DNA of 64,000 bases from Azolla caroliniana (GCA_043228905.1 JBHGNT010000008.1:10168001-10232000); one strand, 5' to 3'. Counted from the first letter of the stretch, positions 48,550 through 58,728 are shown. Notes: generated by a model from the sequence alone, not told the origin. Numbers and translations: made by a program.

Positions 48550-48862
48550 GGGAAAAGTACTAGGATACCCCTAGAAGTTCGTATATTTATCAGAATGCCC
48601 CTGGAAGTTCCAAATTTACCAAACTACCCCTATGTCCAAAAAATTACACTTTATAAAGTAATTATACACTCAAATCTACAAGCCCTATTTACCAAAGATG
48701 GAAGAAATGGACCCGAACTAGCCCTATTTACCAAAGATTTGAGTGTATAATTACTTTATAAAGCGTATTTTTTTGGACATAGGGGTAGTTGGGTAAATTT
48801 GGAACTTCCAGGGGCATTCTGGTAAATAGACGAACTTCCAAGGGTATCCTGGTACTTTTCCC
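48550..48862. mobile_element. 313-bp MULE-type MITE inside the integrase
   Basis: The ends GGGAAAAGTAC/GTACTTTTCCC are perfect inverted repeats. The two arms, about 128 bp each (48550-48678 and 48735-48862), are near-perfect inverted copies with about ten mismatches by eye, separated by 56 bp. A perfect 9-bp duplication TTTTATTAA flanks the element at 48541-48549 and 48863-48871. Nine-base duplications point to Mutator-like transposase. Removing it with one TTTTATTAA joins the integrase frame exactly (GTHFIN into KIVHE). There is no coding capacity. Confidence 0.93.
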
Positions 48863-49131
48863 TTTTATTAATAAGATTGTACATGAATTATCTACATATT
48901 ATGCAGTGGTTCATAAGAAAAGTACTCCTTATTACCCTCAAGCCAATGGGCTAGCGGAGTTGACAAATAAAATGTTGCAAATGATACTCAAGAAAATAGT
49001 CAATAAAAATCGTACAAATTGGGATAAAAAACTGAATAGTGCCTTATGGGCATATAGGACTTCTATCAAATCGACTCCTTTTCATATGGCATTTGGGTTA
49101 GAAGCCGTGATGCCAGTAGAATTTCTGTCAT

Positions 49132-49245
49132 GAACACATGACCATTATGGCGTCACCCGGACTTGAACCTCGAACCTTATAATCCATACTTGAAAACCTC
49201 AACCATTAAGATAGCTTATTGTTATATGAAACAATAAAAGCTACT
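49132..49245 (-). other. tRNA-like segment at the LTR start, antisense
   Basis: On the minus strand, TATCTTAATGGTTGAG (box A-like) and GGTTCAAGTCC (box B-like) lie at tRNA spacing, ending GGGTGACGCCA. The other LTR copy (54625-54735) has the same arrangement. It looks like a tRNA-derived sequence built into the LTR. Confidence 0.5.
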
Positions 49246-49283
49246 TCTTGTATTACATTGATTATTGTAAAAACTCTAGATTA

Positions 49284-49337
49284 TTCTAGAATGTTCTAGA
49301 ATGTCCTAGAGCATTCTAGGTCTAGAACATTCTAGAA
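49284..49337. promoter_or_regulatory. Heat-shock-element array in the copy A LTR
   Basis: TTCtaGAAtgTTCtaGAA at 49284-49301 is a four-unit perfect heat shock element. GAAcaTTCtaGAA at 49325-49337 adds three units, with degenerate units between. The array ends 26 bp before TATAAATA. Heat shock factors bind alternating nGAAn/nTTCn units, so heat-induced transcription is predicted. Confidence 0.85.
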
Positions 49338-49362
49338 ATCTCTAAGCTATTCTATAGGAACC

Positions 49363-49370
49363 TATAAATA
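49363..49370 (+). promoter_or_regulatory. TATA box of the copy A LTR
   Basis: TATAAATA, 26 bp downstream of the heat-shock-element array, in the usual core-promoter position of an LTR. Confidence 0.8.
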
Positions 49371-49568
49371 AGGGCATACATGTATTCTCAAATCAATTCG
49401 AATCAACACCAATCTTTAGCTCTCATTACATATCTTGTATCCATTCTCTTTCTTTCTCTATCTTATACATCCGTTCTTCTCTTAGTATTTGGTTCCTTTC
49501 TTCTCGTGTTCTCTAATATCCTTCTTCCATCACTCTATCTTTTATCCTTGGTTCTGACAGTTTGATTC

Positions 49569-49622
<54 letters not shown>

Positions 49623-49649
49623 ATCCTCCTTTGTAACCATCCTAAAACC

Positions 49650-50244
49650 ATGGCTGCCATTAACTCAGAAGAATATCTCACCCTTGTTGCAGAAATGGAG
49701 AACCTTAAATCCAAGTTCGCATCTCTTGAAGTAGAGAATCAACGTCTACTTGGGGATCTACAAAAGGTTACTATAGAGAAGCAACAACAACAAGAGGAGT
49801 TCACGCAATGAGTGCAACAGTTAGAGTCGACAATCGTAGTGTTACAACAACAAAGGGTTGAAGGTCAGGGACTTATCAAGGAGCCCAAAATTAGCCTCCC
49901 AGCTAAATTTGATGTGTCGAGGGCGCATTTTCGAGGTTTTTTGAATCAAGTACGGTTGGTGATTCAAATGCATCCCACGCGTTATCCAACAGATGCATCG
50001 CGAGTCGGGCTAGTGGGCACCTTATTGACTGGCATATCGTTGTCATGGTTTGCTCCATTGCTAGAGACCAATTCTCCTCTACTGAATAATTTCGAGGAAT
50101 TTATCAAGGAATTTAAGGCTTGTTTCAGAGATACTGATGGGGCGAGAACAACTATCAACAAGATTTGTACACTTCATCAAGGTGATCAACCAGCTTCGAC
50201 ATATACTGCCAATTTCCGTCTCATCGCAAGCGATATTCCTTGGG
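49650..50244 (+). pseudogene. gag fragment, copy A
   Basis: About 198 codons with one TGA at 49809. A coiled coil (LEVENQRLLGDLQKV) is followed by the capsid part FRGFLNQVRLVIQMHPTRYP, LSWFAPLLETNSPLLNNFEEF and IRLRQG-type TLHQGDQPASTY. It is identical in layout to copy B and keeps an Arg (CGA) where copy B has TGA. Truncated at the copia junction. Confidence 0.85.
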
Positions 50245-52742
50245 CACTAGATGCCAACGATACATGGGACCTGTTTGACCCTCCCCGACAGTGCAAACCA
50301 ATCGGTTGCAAATGGGAGTACAAGGTAAAGTACAATGCCGACGGTTCGGTCAACTGGTACAAGGCCCGGTTAGTGGCGAAGTGATACGCACAGACCCACG
50401 GAATTGACTACGATGAGGCCTTCGCTCCAGTAGTGAAGATGACAACAGTTCGTGTGGTACTAGCGATTGCTACGGCAAGGGGATGTCTTCACCAAATGGA
50501 AGTGAAGAATGTGTTTCTTCAAGGTGACCTTGAAGAATGAGTCTATATGATCCAACCCCCTGGTTTCCAATCGGAGATGAACAAGTCCGCAGTGTGCCGA
50601 CTCAAAAAGTCACTTTACAGTATGAAGCAAGCCCCTCGAGCTTGGAATGCGAAGATCACGCACCAGTTGCGTAAGATGGGGTTTTCAGCCTCAAAGTCTG
50701 ACTCTTCATTGTTCATTAGGAACGGTTTGGATGGTCCGGTTGTCATTCGGCTTTATGTAGATGATTTAGTCATCACCAGACCCGGACTCGTTGAAATTGG
50801 TCGTGTGAAGTCCCAGCTGTCAGACACATTTGAAATGAAGGACCTAGGGGACCTTCATTATTTTCTTGGGATCGAGGTGATCTGAACCCCCGATGGCATA
50901 TTGCTCTCACAAAGATACTATGTGCTGAATATGTTGTACAAGTTTGGCATGACGGAATGCCGACTGATCTCCACACCCCTGGACGGGAACCTGAAGCTTC
51001 GTCTCGACTCTAGACTGGCCTGTGATGAGAAATGGTGTCGTAGTGTATTTCGTACACTATGTGAAAAACTTATAAAGTAACCGATTCAGTAAATATGAAG
51101 AAATAGAAGAAAATATTAAAATATATATCACATGCATAGGGCAAGATTCGAACCTTGTACCTCCATGTTAATAATTTAAAGGCTTACGATTACACTAACA
51201 CATCATGAGTGTTAAAATAGAAATGTTACTTCATACATATTTTCTAGGAAAAAAACTTTAGTTAGAAGAAAAACGCATGATAGAAAAAAGTTACACATGC
51301 ACATCTAGCATGCATAAACACTATAGTCGATAAAAGATGCATGAGGTTAGAAAAGCATGTTAGAGAAAGCATATAGTCTATAGATAGAGAAAGCATGGAG
51401 TTGATTGTTAGAGAAAAAGCATGGCTTGCTAAGACTCTCTGATCACTATATAAGGATGGGGAGCACAATGTAATAAGGGGGGAGAAGATTATGGATGAAA
51501 AATCATTAGGGTTCAAAAATAATGATTAATAAAATAAACTATGCTTGTGGGATTTACAAGTTTTCTATATCTTTCTCTTCCAATCTATTCTAATTTATTA
51601 TTAGAGTTTTAAATATTAATAAAATAAATAAACTATACTCGTGGGATTCACGAGGTTTCTATATACTTATCTTTCAATCTAAATTCATATTCTTATCTGA
51701 ATATTGATTAATCTAATACAATATACTTGTGGGGTTCACAACTTTCAATCTCTCTTTCTTAAAATATATTCATAACTAAATTTGTCTCAAATTCTTCCTC
51801 CTCCTAGTCCAAAACCTTAGTGGTTCCCACCTGACTCACGCAACGATCTGGTGCCGAAAGGCACAACAATGGTTTCGAAAAATTGTCGGAAGCCTCATAT
51901 ACTTGACAATCACTCGCCCTGACATCAATTACCCGGTCGGAGTGATCAACTAGTTCATGTAGAAGCCAACCGTCCAGCACCTTCAATGCGCACACCGACT
52001 ACTCCGATATGTTAGCGGCACGAAGGACCGGGGAATGTTATACCGACATGGTATAGCTGGGAAGTTAGTCGGATATACTGATGCCGACTGGGCTGGTGAT
52101 GCATCGGATCGCCAATCCACCTCTAGTTACATGTTTTCTCTTGGTAGCGCGAATGTTGCGTGGAGTAGGAAAAAGTAGCCAACAGTGGCTCTATCGAGCA
52201 TTGAGGTTGAATACCGGGGCGCTACCATTGCCACCTATGAAGCCATCTAGCTTCGGCACATCCAAACAAGTCAGAGCAAACGGCAGCGGCGGTAGAATCA
52301 AGAAGGACAGAGCCAACCGGAAGAAGGCGAAAACCCGGATGTGGTGAAGGGCCTAAAAACGGAAGACGTGTTGGAGATTACCGACTCGGACAAGAGATGG
52401 AACGAATCAGATGAAGTTGATTTGGTTCAAGATTCGGAGAAGCCGGATCAACTAAAGGCCAAGCGGACGAGAAGGCAACGGAAGTCGACACCAACATCGA
52501 GGAACCGATGGATCGACAAGCGCTAGAGTCATAACAACGAAGGAGCTGAAATAGGCATGTTGAGCAGACAAGCCGACCAAGGAGGTCGAGGTGCGTAGTA
52601 TCGGATGGGTCGCGGGAAGCGGAACCGGACCGGAAGAGGAGCGCGAGCAAGGCGGAATGACGACAAAAGGAGCCGGGTGGAAGGACCGGCTACCATAGAC
52701 ACTAAAACCACGATCCAACCTCAAGTTGAGCTTGAGAGGGAG
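50245..52742 (+). pseudogene. Copia RT and RNase H, interrupted by the 833-bp element
   Basis: The frame starts mid-RT (WDLFDPP, CKWEYKVKYNADG, YKARLVAK) and has stops near 50382, 50538 and 50883. Catalytic IRLYVDDLVIT is near 50750. The frame is interrupted at 51036-51868; on either side it reads ..CDEKW and FRKIVGSLIYLTITRPDI, which join exactly. RNase H follows (GYTDADWAGDASDRQSTS, SSIEVEYRGAT) with several stops. After about 52300 comes an Arg/Lys-rich spacer of some 400 bp with no recognised domain, then a purine tract TTGAGAGGGAG before the LTR. The 5' half was replaced by gypsy copy A. Confidence 0.87.
51036..51868 (-). mobile_element. 833-bp non-coding TG..CA element, copy 2
   Basis: Opposite orientation to copy 1 at 3898. 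On its own strand it runs TGTTGTGCCTTTCGGCACC...ACACTACGACA. Perfect ATGG duplications flank it at 51032-51035 and 51869-51872, and removal restores the copia frame. It has three hairpin units (CTCGTG/CACGAG, TTGTG/CACAA, CTTGT/ACAAG types) against two in copy 1, which explains most of the length difference. The tRNA-like segment lies near 51140-51205. There is no coding capacity. Confidence 0.85.
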
Positions 52743-53187
52743 TGTGGAGCGGCAAGCTCAACGGGATCCGGATTGGCTAGATAAGCCTGAGCCGGATCGA
52801 CATCTGTAACGAAGAGCCGGATCGGTATCCAGATGGTATCCGGAAACAACCGGCCAGATCGAGGAGATGGATCGGAGAGCCGGATTCGAGCACGAACCGC
52901 AAGCTTAGTAGTAGCCTAGACTACTAGGTAATCATTGTCTCGTAGTTAGTGTCAATCACACGTAGGAACATTGAAGTACACTATACTTTTGTGAATCCTT
53001 CTAAGGACTTGTATAAATAGTGTTGTGTAAGCACATTGTATGTACAGAGTATTGAGTGTATTATTTTGAATTGAATTTATGTTTTGCTCTGTCTCTCCCG
53101 TGTACGCGTACTCTTTGTGTGTGTTGAGTTTTCCCTTCATCTTCTGTTGCTATCCGGCTGAGCTAGTTTGTTAGATGCTTCCGCACA
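52743..53187 (+). repeat. 3' LTR of the interrupted copia
   Basis: 445 bp, TGTGGAGCGG...CTTCCGCACA, preceded by a purine tract. The end matches the LTR family of 39331-39904. Directly after it comes the middle of another copia's gag, so this element was probably inserted there. Confidence 0.75.
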
Positions 53188-54618
53188 TTTACTTTCACAA
53201 AAGGTCACCGGGAAAACGAGTGGTGGAAGAAGCATGCCGATTCGGATAAATCCGGATCTGGCAAAGCCGAACAAGGGAACTGGCAAAGCTCACACTATGC
53301 AGAAGGATCGGAAGGATCCGGAACCGGGAAGACCAAAAAAGGGCCAGCCTTTGTGATGAAACACAAGGCGAACTCAATGAAGAGGACCACTTCCAAATCG
53401 GATGAAGTGTGGTACGTTGACTCCGGAGCATCAAACAACATGACGAGCCATTAAGAGTGGTTCTCGTTTTTGGAAAATTTGGAGCAACTAGGAGTTGTCG
53501 AAACCGGAGACGACACTCCTCACCCGATTGTGCATGTTGGAGAAGTCCCTTTAAGCCATGTCGGACAAAAGGGAAATTTGATAAACGTGCTACATGTTCC
53601 GACAATCACAAAGAACCTGGTATCGGTCAAAAAAATCATCGACGAGGGAATGCAGGTGTGGTTTACGCACCTCAGGTCCTTCATCGAGGAAGAAGACCGG
53701 ATAATTGTGCAAGGGCGTAGAGAAGGGAGGATGCTCATCCTCAACATTAATGTCGTCGGCACCTCCATGTTTGCCAAAAGACATAAGATTGAATCAGACA
53801 TAGATCTCTGGCAGAAGCGGATCGGCCACGTCAATTACCGGAGGCTTCAGGACCTGCAATAGAAATAGGTTGTGTTCGGTTTGCCAAAATTCAGTGGCTG
53901 AAAGGCCCATGTTTGTGAAGCTTGCCAGCTCGGGAAGTTCCACCAGCTTCCATTCCCCAATGAACGAAACCAGAGCCGTAACAAGCTCGACTTAATCCAT
54001 GCGGATGTATGGGGACCAACACAAAATGTTAGTCTTGGCGGGAGTCGGTATTTCATCTCCTTCATCGACGACTACATTTGACACACATGGATCTACCTCA
54101 TCAAGAAGAAAAACGAAGTCTTCGACTGTTTCTGGAACCTTCAAAGATTAGTCGAAAGGGAAATGGAGAAGAAGATCAAGTGCCTGCGGTCGGATGGCGG
54201 AAAAGAATACTTTTCTAGACAATTCAACAGTTATCTGCAGCAGAACGGACTTCAGAGAGAATTCAGCTACATATACACATCGGAGCAAAATGGTGTGGCC
54301 GAAAGGAAGAACTGGTCGATTGTCGATGCGGCAAGGGCAATGCTGGAGCAGAAGAGCATGCCCCAATTCTACTCGGCTGAGGCGGTCCGGACGGCCGTCG
54401 ACATCCAAAACCGGATCGGAGACAAGGTGTTAGCACATGAGCTGTATTTCGGGTGGAAGCCAAATTTGAAGCACCTTCAGATATTCGGTAGCATAGCATA
54501 TGTGCATGTACTGGATGATAAGCCAAAGAAGCTAGATCCGAAGTCAGAGAACTGCATCCTAGTCGGTTACTCGCATGACTTGAGCAAAAGGGTTATTAGT
54601 GCTATAACCTCCGGGCTA
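53188..54618 (+). pseudogene. Second copia: gag end, protease, integrase
   Basis: The frame opens inside a zinc knuckle (GHRENEWWKKHAD, last Cys read as Trp), then the protease DEVWYVDSGASNNMTSH with a stop just after, the pre-integrase DLWQKRIGHVNYRRLQ and CEACQLGKFHQLPFP finger, and integrase core LIHADVWGP, CLRSDGGKEYF and QNGVAERKN. The full DDE triad is visible. Stops occur near 53452, 53860-53866, 53900 and 54078. It breaks at 54618 inside the C-terminal ILVGYS region, where gypsy copy B is inserted. The 3' continuation may be 58468-59493. Confidence 0.87.
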
Positions 54619-55044
54619 TGTCATGAACACATGACCATTATGGCGTCACCCGGACTTGAACCTCGAACCTTGTAATCCATACTTGAAAACCTCAACCATT
54701 AAGATAACTTATTGTTATATGAAACAATAAAAGCTACTTCTTGTATTACATTGATTATTGTAAAACCTCTACATTATTCTAGAATGTTCTAGAATGTCCT
54801 AGAGCATTCTAGAACATTCTAAATCTCTAAGCTATTCTATAGGAACCTATAAATAAGGGCATACATGTATTCTCAAATCAATTCGAATCAACACCAATCT
54901 TTAGCTCTCATTACATATCTTGTATCCATTCTCTTTCTTTCTCTATCTTATACATCCGTTCTTCTCTTAGTATTTGGTTCCTTTCTTCTCGTGTTCTCTA
55001 ATATCCTTCTTCCATCACTCTATCTTTTATCCTTGGTTTTGACA
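54619..55044 (+). repeat. LTR of heat-shock-type gypsy, copy B
   Basis: 426 bp with TGTCA/TGACA ends. It differs from the copy A LTR mainly by a short deletion within the heat-shock-element block and scattered substitutions. A long CT run follows the LTR in both copies. Confidence 0.9.
54777..54819. promoter_or_regulatory. Heat-shock-element array in the copy B LTR
   Basis: TTCtaGAAtgTTCtaGAA (54777-54794) is kept exactly as in copy A, and TTCtaGAAcaTTC (54807-54819) follows. TATAAATA is at 54848-54855, 28 bp downstream. The perfect units survive although the rest of the element has decayed. Confidence 0.85.
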
Positions 55045-55053
55045 GTTTGATTC

Positions 55054-55093
<40 letters not shown>

Positions 55094-55118
55094 CCTCCTT
55101 TGTAACCATCATGAAACC

Positions 55119-56275
55119 ATGGCTGCCATTAACTCAGAAGAATATCTCACTCTTGTTGTAGAAATGGAGAACCTTAAATCCAAGTTCGCATCTCTTGAAG
55201 TAGAGAATCAACGTCTACTTGGGGATCTACAAAAGGTTACTATAGAGAAGCAACAACAACAAGAGGAGTTCACGCGACTAGTGCAACAGTTAGAGTTGAC
55301 AATCATAGTGTTACAACAACAAAGGGTTGAAGGTCAGGGACTTATCAAGGAGCCCAAAATTAGCTTCCCAGCGAAATTTGATGGGTCGAGGGCGCATTTC
55401 CGAGGTTTCTTGAATCAAGTACGGTTGGTGATTCAAATGCATCCCGTGCGTTATCCAACAGATGCATCATGAGTCGGGCTAGTGGGCACCTTATTGACTG
55501 GCATAGCGTTGTCGTGGTTTGCTCCATTGCTAGAGACCAATTCTCCTCTACTGAATAATTTTGAGGAATTTATCAAGGAATTTAAGGCTTGTTTCGGAGA
55601 TATTGATGGGGCGAGAACAGCTATCAACAAGATTCGTACACTTCGTCAAGGTGATCAACCAGCTTCAACATATGCTGCCAATTTCCGTCTCATCGCAAGA
55701 GATATTCCTTGGGATGAACAAGCTCTAATGGAGCAATTCCGTTCAGGCCTTCGTAGTGATGTCAAAGACTTACTTCTTACCTTCCCCGAGGATCCAAGGT
55801 CAGTTATAGAAGCTATTAGTCGAGCAATACGGTGTGATAATCTCCTTTTTTAGCATCGATGTGAGCAACAACAAATAACAAGATCAAGATTCACACCAAC
55901 TTATGCATCAGTAACGGCGCAATCATCCCCAAGGCAAATGTATAGCCCTGCTCCAACTCCAAGGCAAACACGTAGTCCAGTCCCAATGGATAGTCCTGCA
56001 CCCATGGAGATCGATATGACTCAACGACGAGGACCGTTGTCAGACGAAGAGGACTGTCGTTGAGCAAACCATCTATGCTTATATTGCGGAGGTCCAGGAT
56101 ATATAGCCATTCATTGCTCCCGTAGGCCGAGACATCAGGTAAATCAAATTCACTATGACAATAGAAATGAGTCCAACATTTTAGAAGTAGTTAGTGAATC
56201 TAATATTATGAATAATACACCCTTGTCCAATAAATTTGAAGTCCTAAGCCAATTAGAAGAGGAGTCAAACGAATA
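55119..56275 (+). pseudogene. gag of copy B
   Basis: ATG 55119 (MAAINSEEYL) runs to TGA at 55470, in frame again from 55482 to TAG at about 55851, then on to 56273. It has a coiled coil, then a capsid domain (FRGFLNQVRLV, ALSWFAPLLE, TLRQGDQPASTYAANFRLIA, FRSGLRSDVKDLL, AISRAIRCDN) and a zinc knuckle CLYCGGPGYIAIHC with His changed to Tyr. The 55470 TGA is CGA in copy A, a direct C-to-T example. This capsid pattern resembles Tcn1/Sushi-type Ty3 elements more than usual angiosperm gag. Confidence 0.85.
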
Positions 56276-58467
56276 AGTCCCGCCAAAATAGGAGCCATTT
56301 GGTTGGACAACCCTAGATATGTACAACCTAGTGTGGGTTCCATTTCTTCCAAGCATGTTAGTAGAGTCTTCCCAGCCCTAGTACAAGTTAGGACACCCAG
56401 TTGTCAACTTCAAGTCCAAGCCCTCTTAGATACTGGAGCCAATTCTTGTTTCATGGATAGAGATTTTGCCCAAAAACACCAAATATCCTTGCATACACTT
56501 CCTTGTCCAGTTTTCGTAGTAGTGATTGATGGACGCCCCATAGCTTCCGGGAAGATATTTGAAGATTCTGAGCCAATACACATACTCTTGGGTGATTTAG
56601 GATGTGTAGTTTCCTTTAACATAATCCGTAGTCCTGAGCATCCAATTGTCCTCGGTTTGCCATGGTTCGAGCTACATAACCCTAGAATCGATTGGAGGAA
56701 GCGAGAAATTAGGTGCCCTTTAGCAGAAAATATCATTGTCAAGGATCGAACTCAGGATTATCCTCCTAAAGTATATAGTTCTACCGATGCACCATATCCT
56801 TCTTATCAAATTTCAGCCATCACATTGCAACAATTGTGCCAAGTGGGAGGCAAGGAGGAACTTCTCTTATTTGTAGTATCAGTGACACCTTCTAGTGTCA
56901 GTCAAGGGAATTCAGACATCCAAATTCCCAAAAAATATCAAGACTATGCTGATGTTTTCGACAAAGTCAAAGCTAGTGTTCTTCCAAAGCAGCGGTCGTA
57001 CGACTATCCTATTGATCTCCAACTAGGAAAAGAGCCACCGTGGGGTCCGATTTACAATTTATCACCCACTGAGCTTGAGGTTCTTCGACAATACATCGAC
57101 GAAAATCTTGCACATGGGTTTATTCGACATTCAAAGTCTCTAGCTGGTGCTCCTATCTTTTTTGTGAAGAAAAAGGAGGGCTCCCTTCGTTTGGTCATGG
57201 ACTATCGAGGCTTAAATAAAGTCACCATAAGGAATAGGTATGCTTTACCTTTAATCTCCAATCTCTTAGAACGCATTGGTGGGGCAAAGCATTTTACCAA
57301 AATTGATCTAAGGGGTGCATATAATCTTGTTCGAATTCGGCCGGGAGATGAGTGGAAAACAACATTTAGTACTCGGTATGGTCATTTCGAGTATACAGTC
57401 ATGCCTTTCGGGCTCACAAATGCACCTGCAGTATTCCAACATATGGCAAATGACATCTTCCAGGATTTCTTGGATATTTTTCTAATCATCTACCTAGATG
57501 ATCTATTGATTTACTCTAAAACATAGGGGGAGCATGATATACATGTGCGGCAAGTACTTGAACGCCTAAGGAAGTATGGTCTTTATGCCAAACTTGAGAA
57601 ATGCAGTTTTGATTGCAAACAAGTCGAATTTTTGGGATACACTATTTCATCCCAGGGTGTTTTCATGGACCCGGCAAAAGTCCAAACAATATTGGAATGG
57701 AAACAAACCCCCATGCTCAGTTCGGGATGTCCAGTGTTTCCTCGGATTTGCGAACTTCTATTGCAAATTCATACATAATTATTCAAGCATTGTGTTGCCC
57801 CTTACTCAACTCACCAAGAAAAATCAAGCATTTTTTTGGAGTATCGAAGTGGACAAGGCTTTTACGCAGCTTAAAGAGGCATTCACATCAACACCCATCC
57901 TAGCACATATTGATCCTGAAAAGCCATTTACTATTTAGGCGGATGCATCAGACTTTGCATTGGGGAGTATCCTATCGTAACCAGGTGAGGACAGGCAGAC
58001 ACATCCAGTCGCGTTTCACTCGAGAAAATTTATTGTTTCGGAGATAAACTATGAGGTGCATGACAAGGAGTTACTAGCTGTGGTCGACTCATTTGAGCAA
58101 TGGCGTCATTTTCTAGAAGGATCACCTCATCAGATTATCATTTATAGTGATCACAAAAATCTCACATATTTTCAAACAAGTCAAGTATTAAATAGACGAC
58201 AAGCTCGGTGGGCCCAATTTCTAACGCGTTTCTATTTCAAGATCATTTTTCGCCCCGGAAAACAACAAGGGAAAGTAGATGCTCTGTCTCGGCGTTCATA
58301 TCTAGCACTTCGACCTAGAGATCCGGCCTTTGACAATCAAAAGCAAACTCTCCTCGGGCCATCAAAGCTACAGGTAACAACAATTTATGCCACGCCACTT
58401 GATTCTACCCTTCTTGACACTATTCGGCAACAACTTCATTCGGATGATTTTGCTAAACGCAGACCAA
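56276..58467 (+). pseudogene. pol of copy B: protease, RT, RNase H
   Basis: The protease has ALLDTGANSCFMDRDFA (about 56424), IDGRPIASG and IVLGLPWFELHNPRIDW. RT has IRHSKSLAGAPIFFVKKKEG, MDYRGLNKVTIRNRY, KIDLRGAYNLVRI, VMPFGLTNAPAVFQ and the catalytic IIYLDDLLIYSKT (57485), then a TAG at 57523. A frameshift follows near 57720. RNase H has [40 protein letters not shown] and [11 protein letters not shown]. Stops near 57936 and 57978 split it. The wording [22 protein letters not shown] is typical of fungal, bryophyte and vertebrate Ty3 lineages. The open frame truncates at the copia junction. Confidence 0.88.
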
Positions 58468-58728
58468 TCACTGCGTGTTTGTGAAGAAGTTCGAAGGAGG
58501 CGACTTCTTGATACTCCTTCTGTACGTGGATGACATGTTGATCGTCGGACGTGACCAAGTCAAAATACGAATGTTGACCAAAGTCAAAATACGGATGCTG
58601 ACCAAGTCAAAATACGGCCGAGAACGGGTAAGATATGCTGACCAAAGTGCTGACACCCGACAAGCTGAACGCATGTCGGAAGAAGATCGGGCTGGTAAGA
58701 CACCCCATGCCGGAGTGAAGGGGGAGTT
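58468..58728 (+). pseudogene. Copia RT fragment and pre-LTR region
   Basis: The frame [29 protein letters not shown] is the copia RT active-site block (quoted here to show YVDD; the rest is lost). It ends abruptly in three short repeats of GACCAAGTCAAAATACGRATG. RNase H is missing. A purine tract GAAGGGGGAGTT at 58718-58728 leads into an LTR. It is probably the 3' remnant of the second copia at 53188-54618, joined after a deletion. Confidence 0.78.

Larger units (their letters stand above)
43241..49125 (+). pseudogene. Ty3/gypsy element with DGG-type protease, decayed and truncated
   Basis: 43241-43550 is probably LTR end or leader. Gag opens at ATG 43905 with a retrotransposon gag domain (WEINHGAQRL, FVIHFQNLQLQI) and, after a frameshift near 44480, zinc-finger motifs CTTCLNTGHSTIEC, CTIYHSKAHSVEQC (one Cys lost) and CYICRKDGHYANQC. 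The protease reads AIVDGG..VNVI near 45530. RT spans about 46390-47290 (VVVQKKNGKIRVCVNYRKLN, MEVFLDDFAVYSRK). RNase H has FVDACDVAIGSAL and VDHSALLYL. Integrase has a zinc finger ending CDLCQ and core motifs WVESKPL, LVSDQGTHFI and YYPQANGLAE. Many stops and two internal duplications are present. A MITE interrupts the integrase, and the element ends where a heat-shock-type gypsy LTR begins at 49126. Confidence 0.88.
49126..50244 (+). mobile_element. Heat-shock-type gypsy, copy A: LTR plus partial gag
   Basis: The LTR (49126-49559) runs TGTCATG...CTGACA and is nearly collinear with the LTR of copy B at 54619-55044. Gag starts at ATG 49650 (MAAINSEEYL), is stopped by TGA at 49809 where copy B reads CGA, and resumes to 50244. 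From 50245 the sequence is a copia RT instead of the rest of gag, so the 3' part is lost. It abuts the truncated gypsy integrase at 49125. Confidence 0.88.
54619..58467 (+). mobile_element. Heat-shock-type gypsy, copy B: LTR, gag, protease, RT, RNase H
   Basis: The LTR 54619-55044 runs TGTCATG...TTGACA. The interior has gag from 55119, a zinc knuckle, protease, RT and RNase H, then stops near 58460, where a copia RT fragment begins. Integrase, any chromodomain and the 3' LTR are deleted. The element sits in the second copia's integrase. The 5' flanking bases GGCTA cannot be matched downstream because of the deletion. Confidence 0.88.

Noticed and set aside
54619-58467. Fungal contamination of the assembly as the source of the Tcn1-like gypsy
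   Set aside because: Both copies are nested in plant copia elements with continuous sequence, so they belong to this genome.
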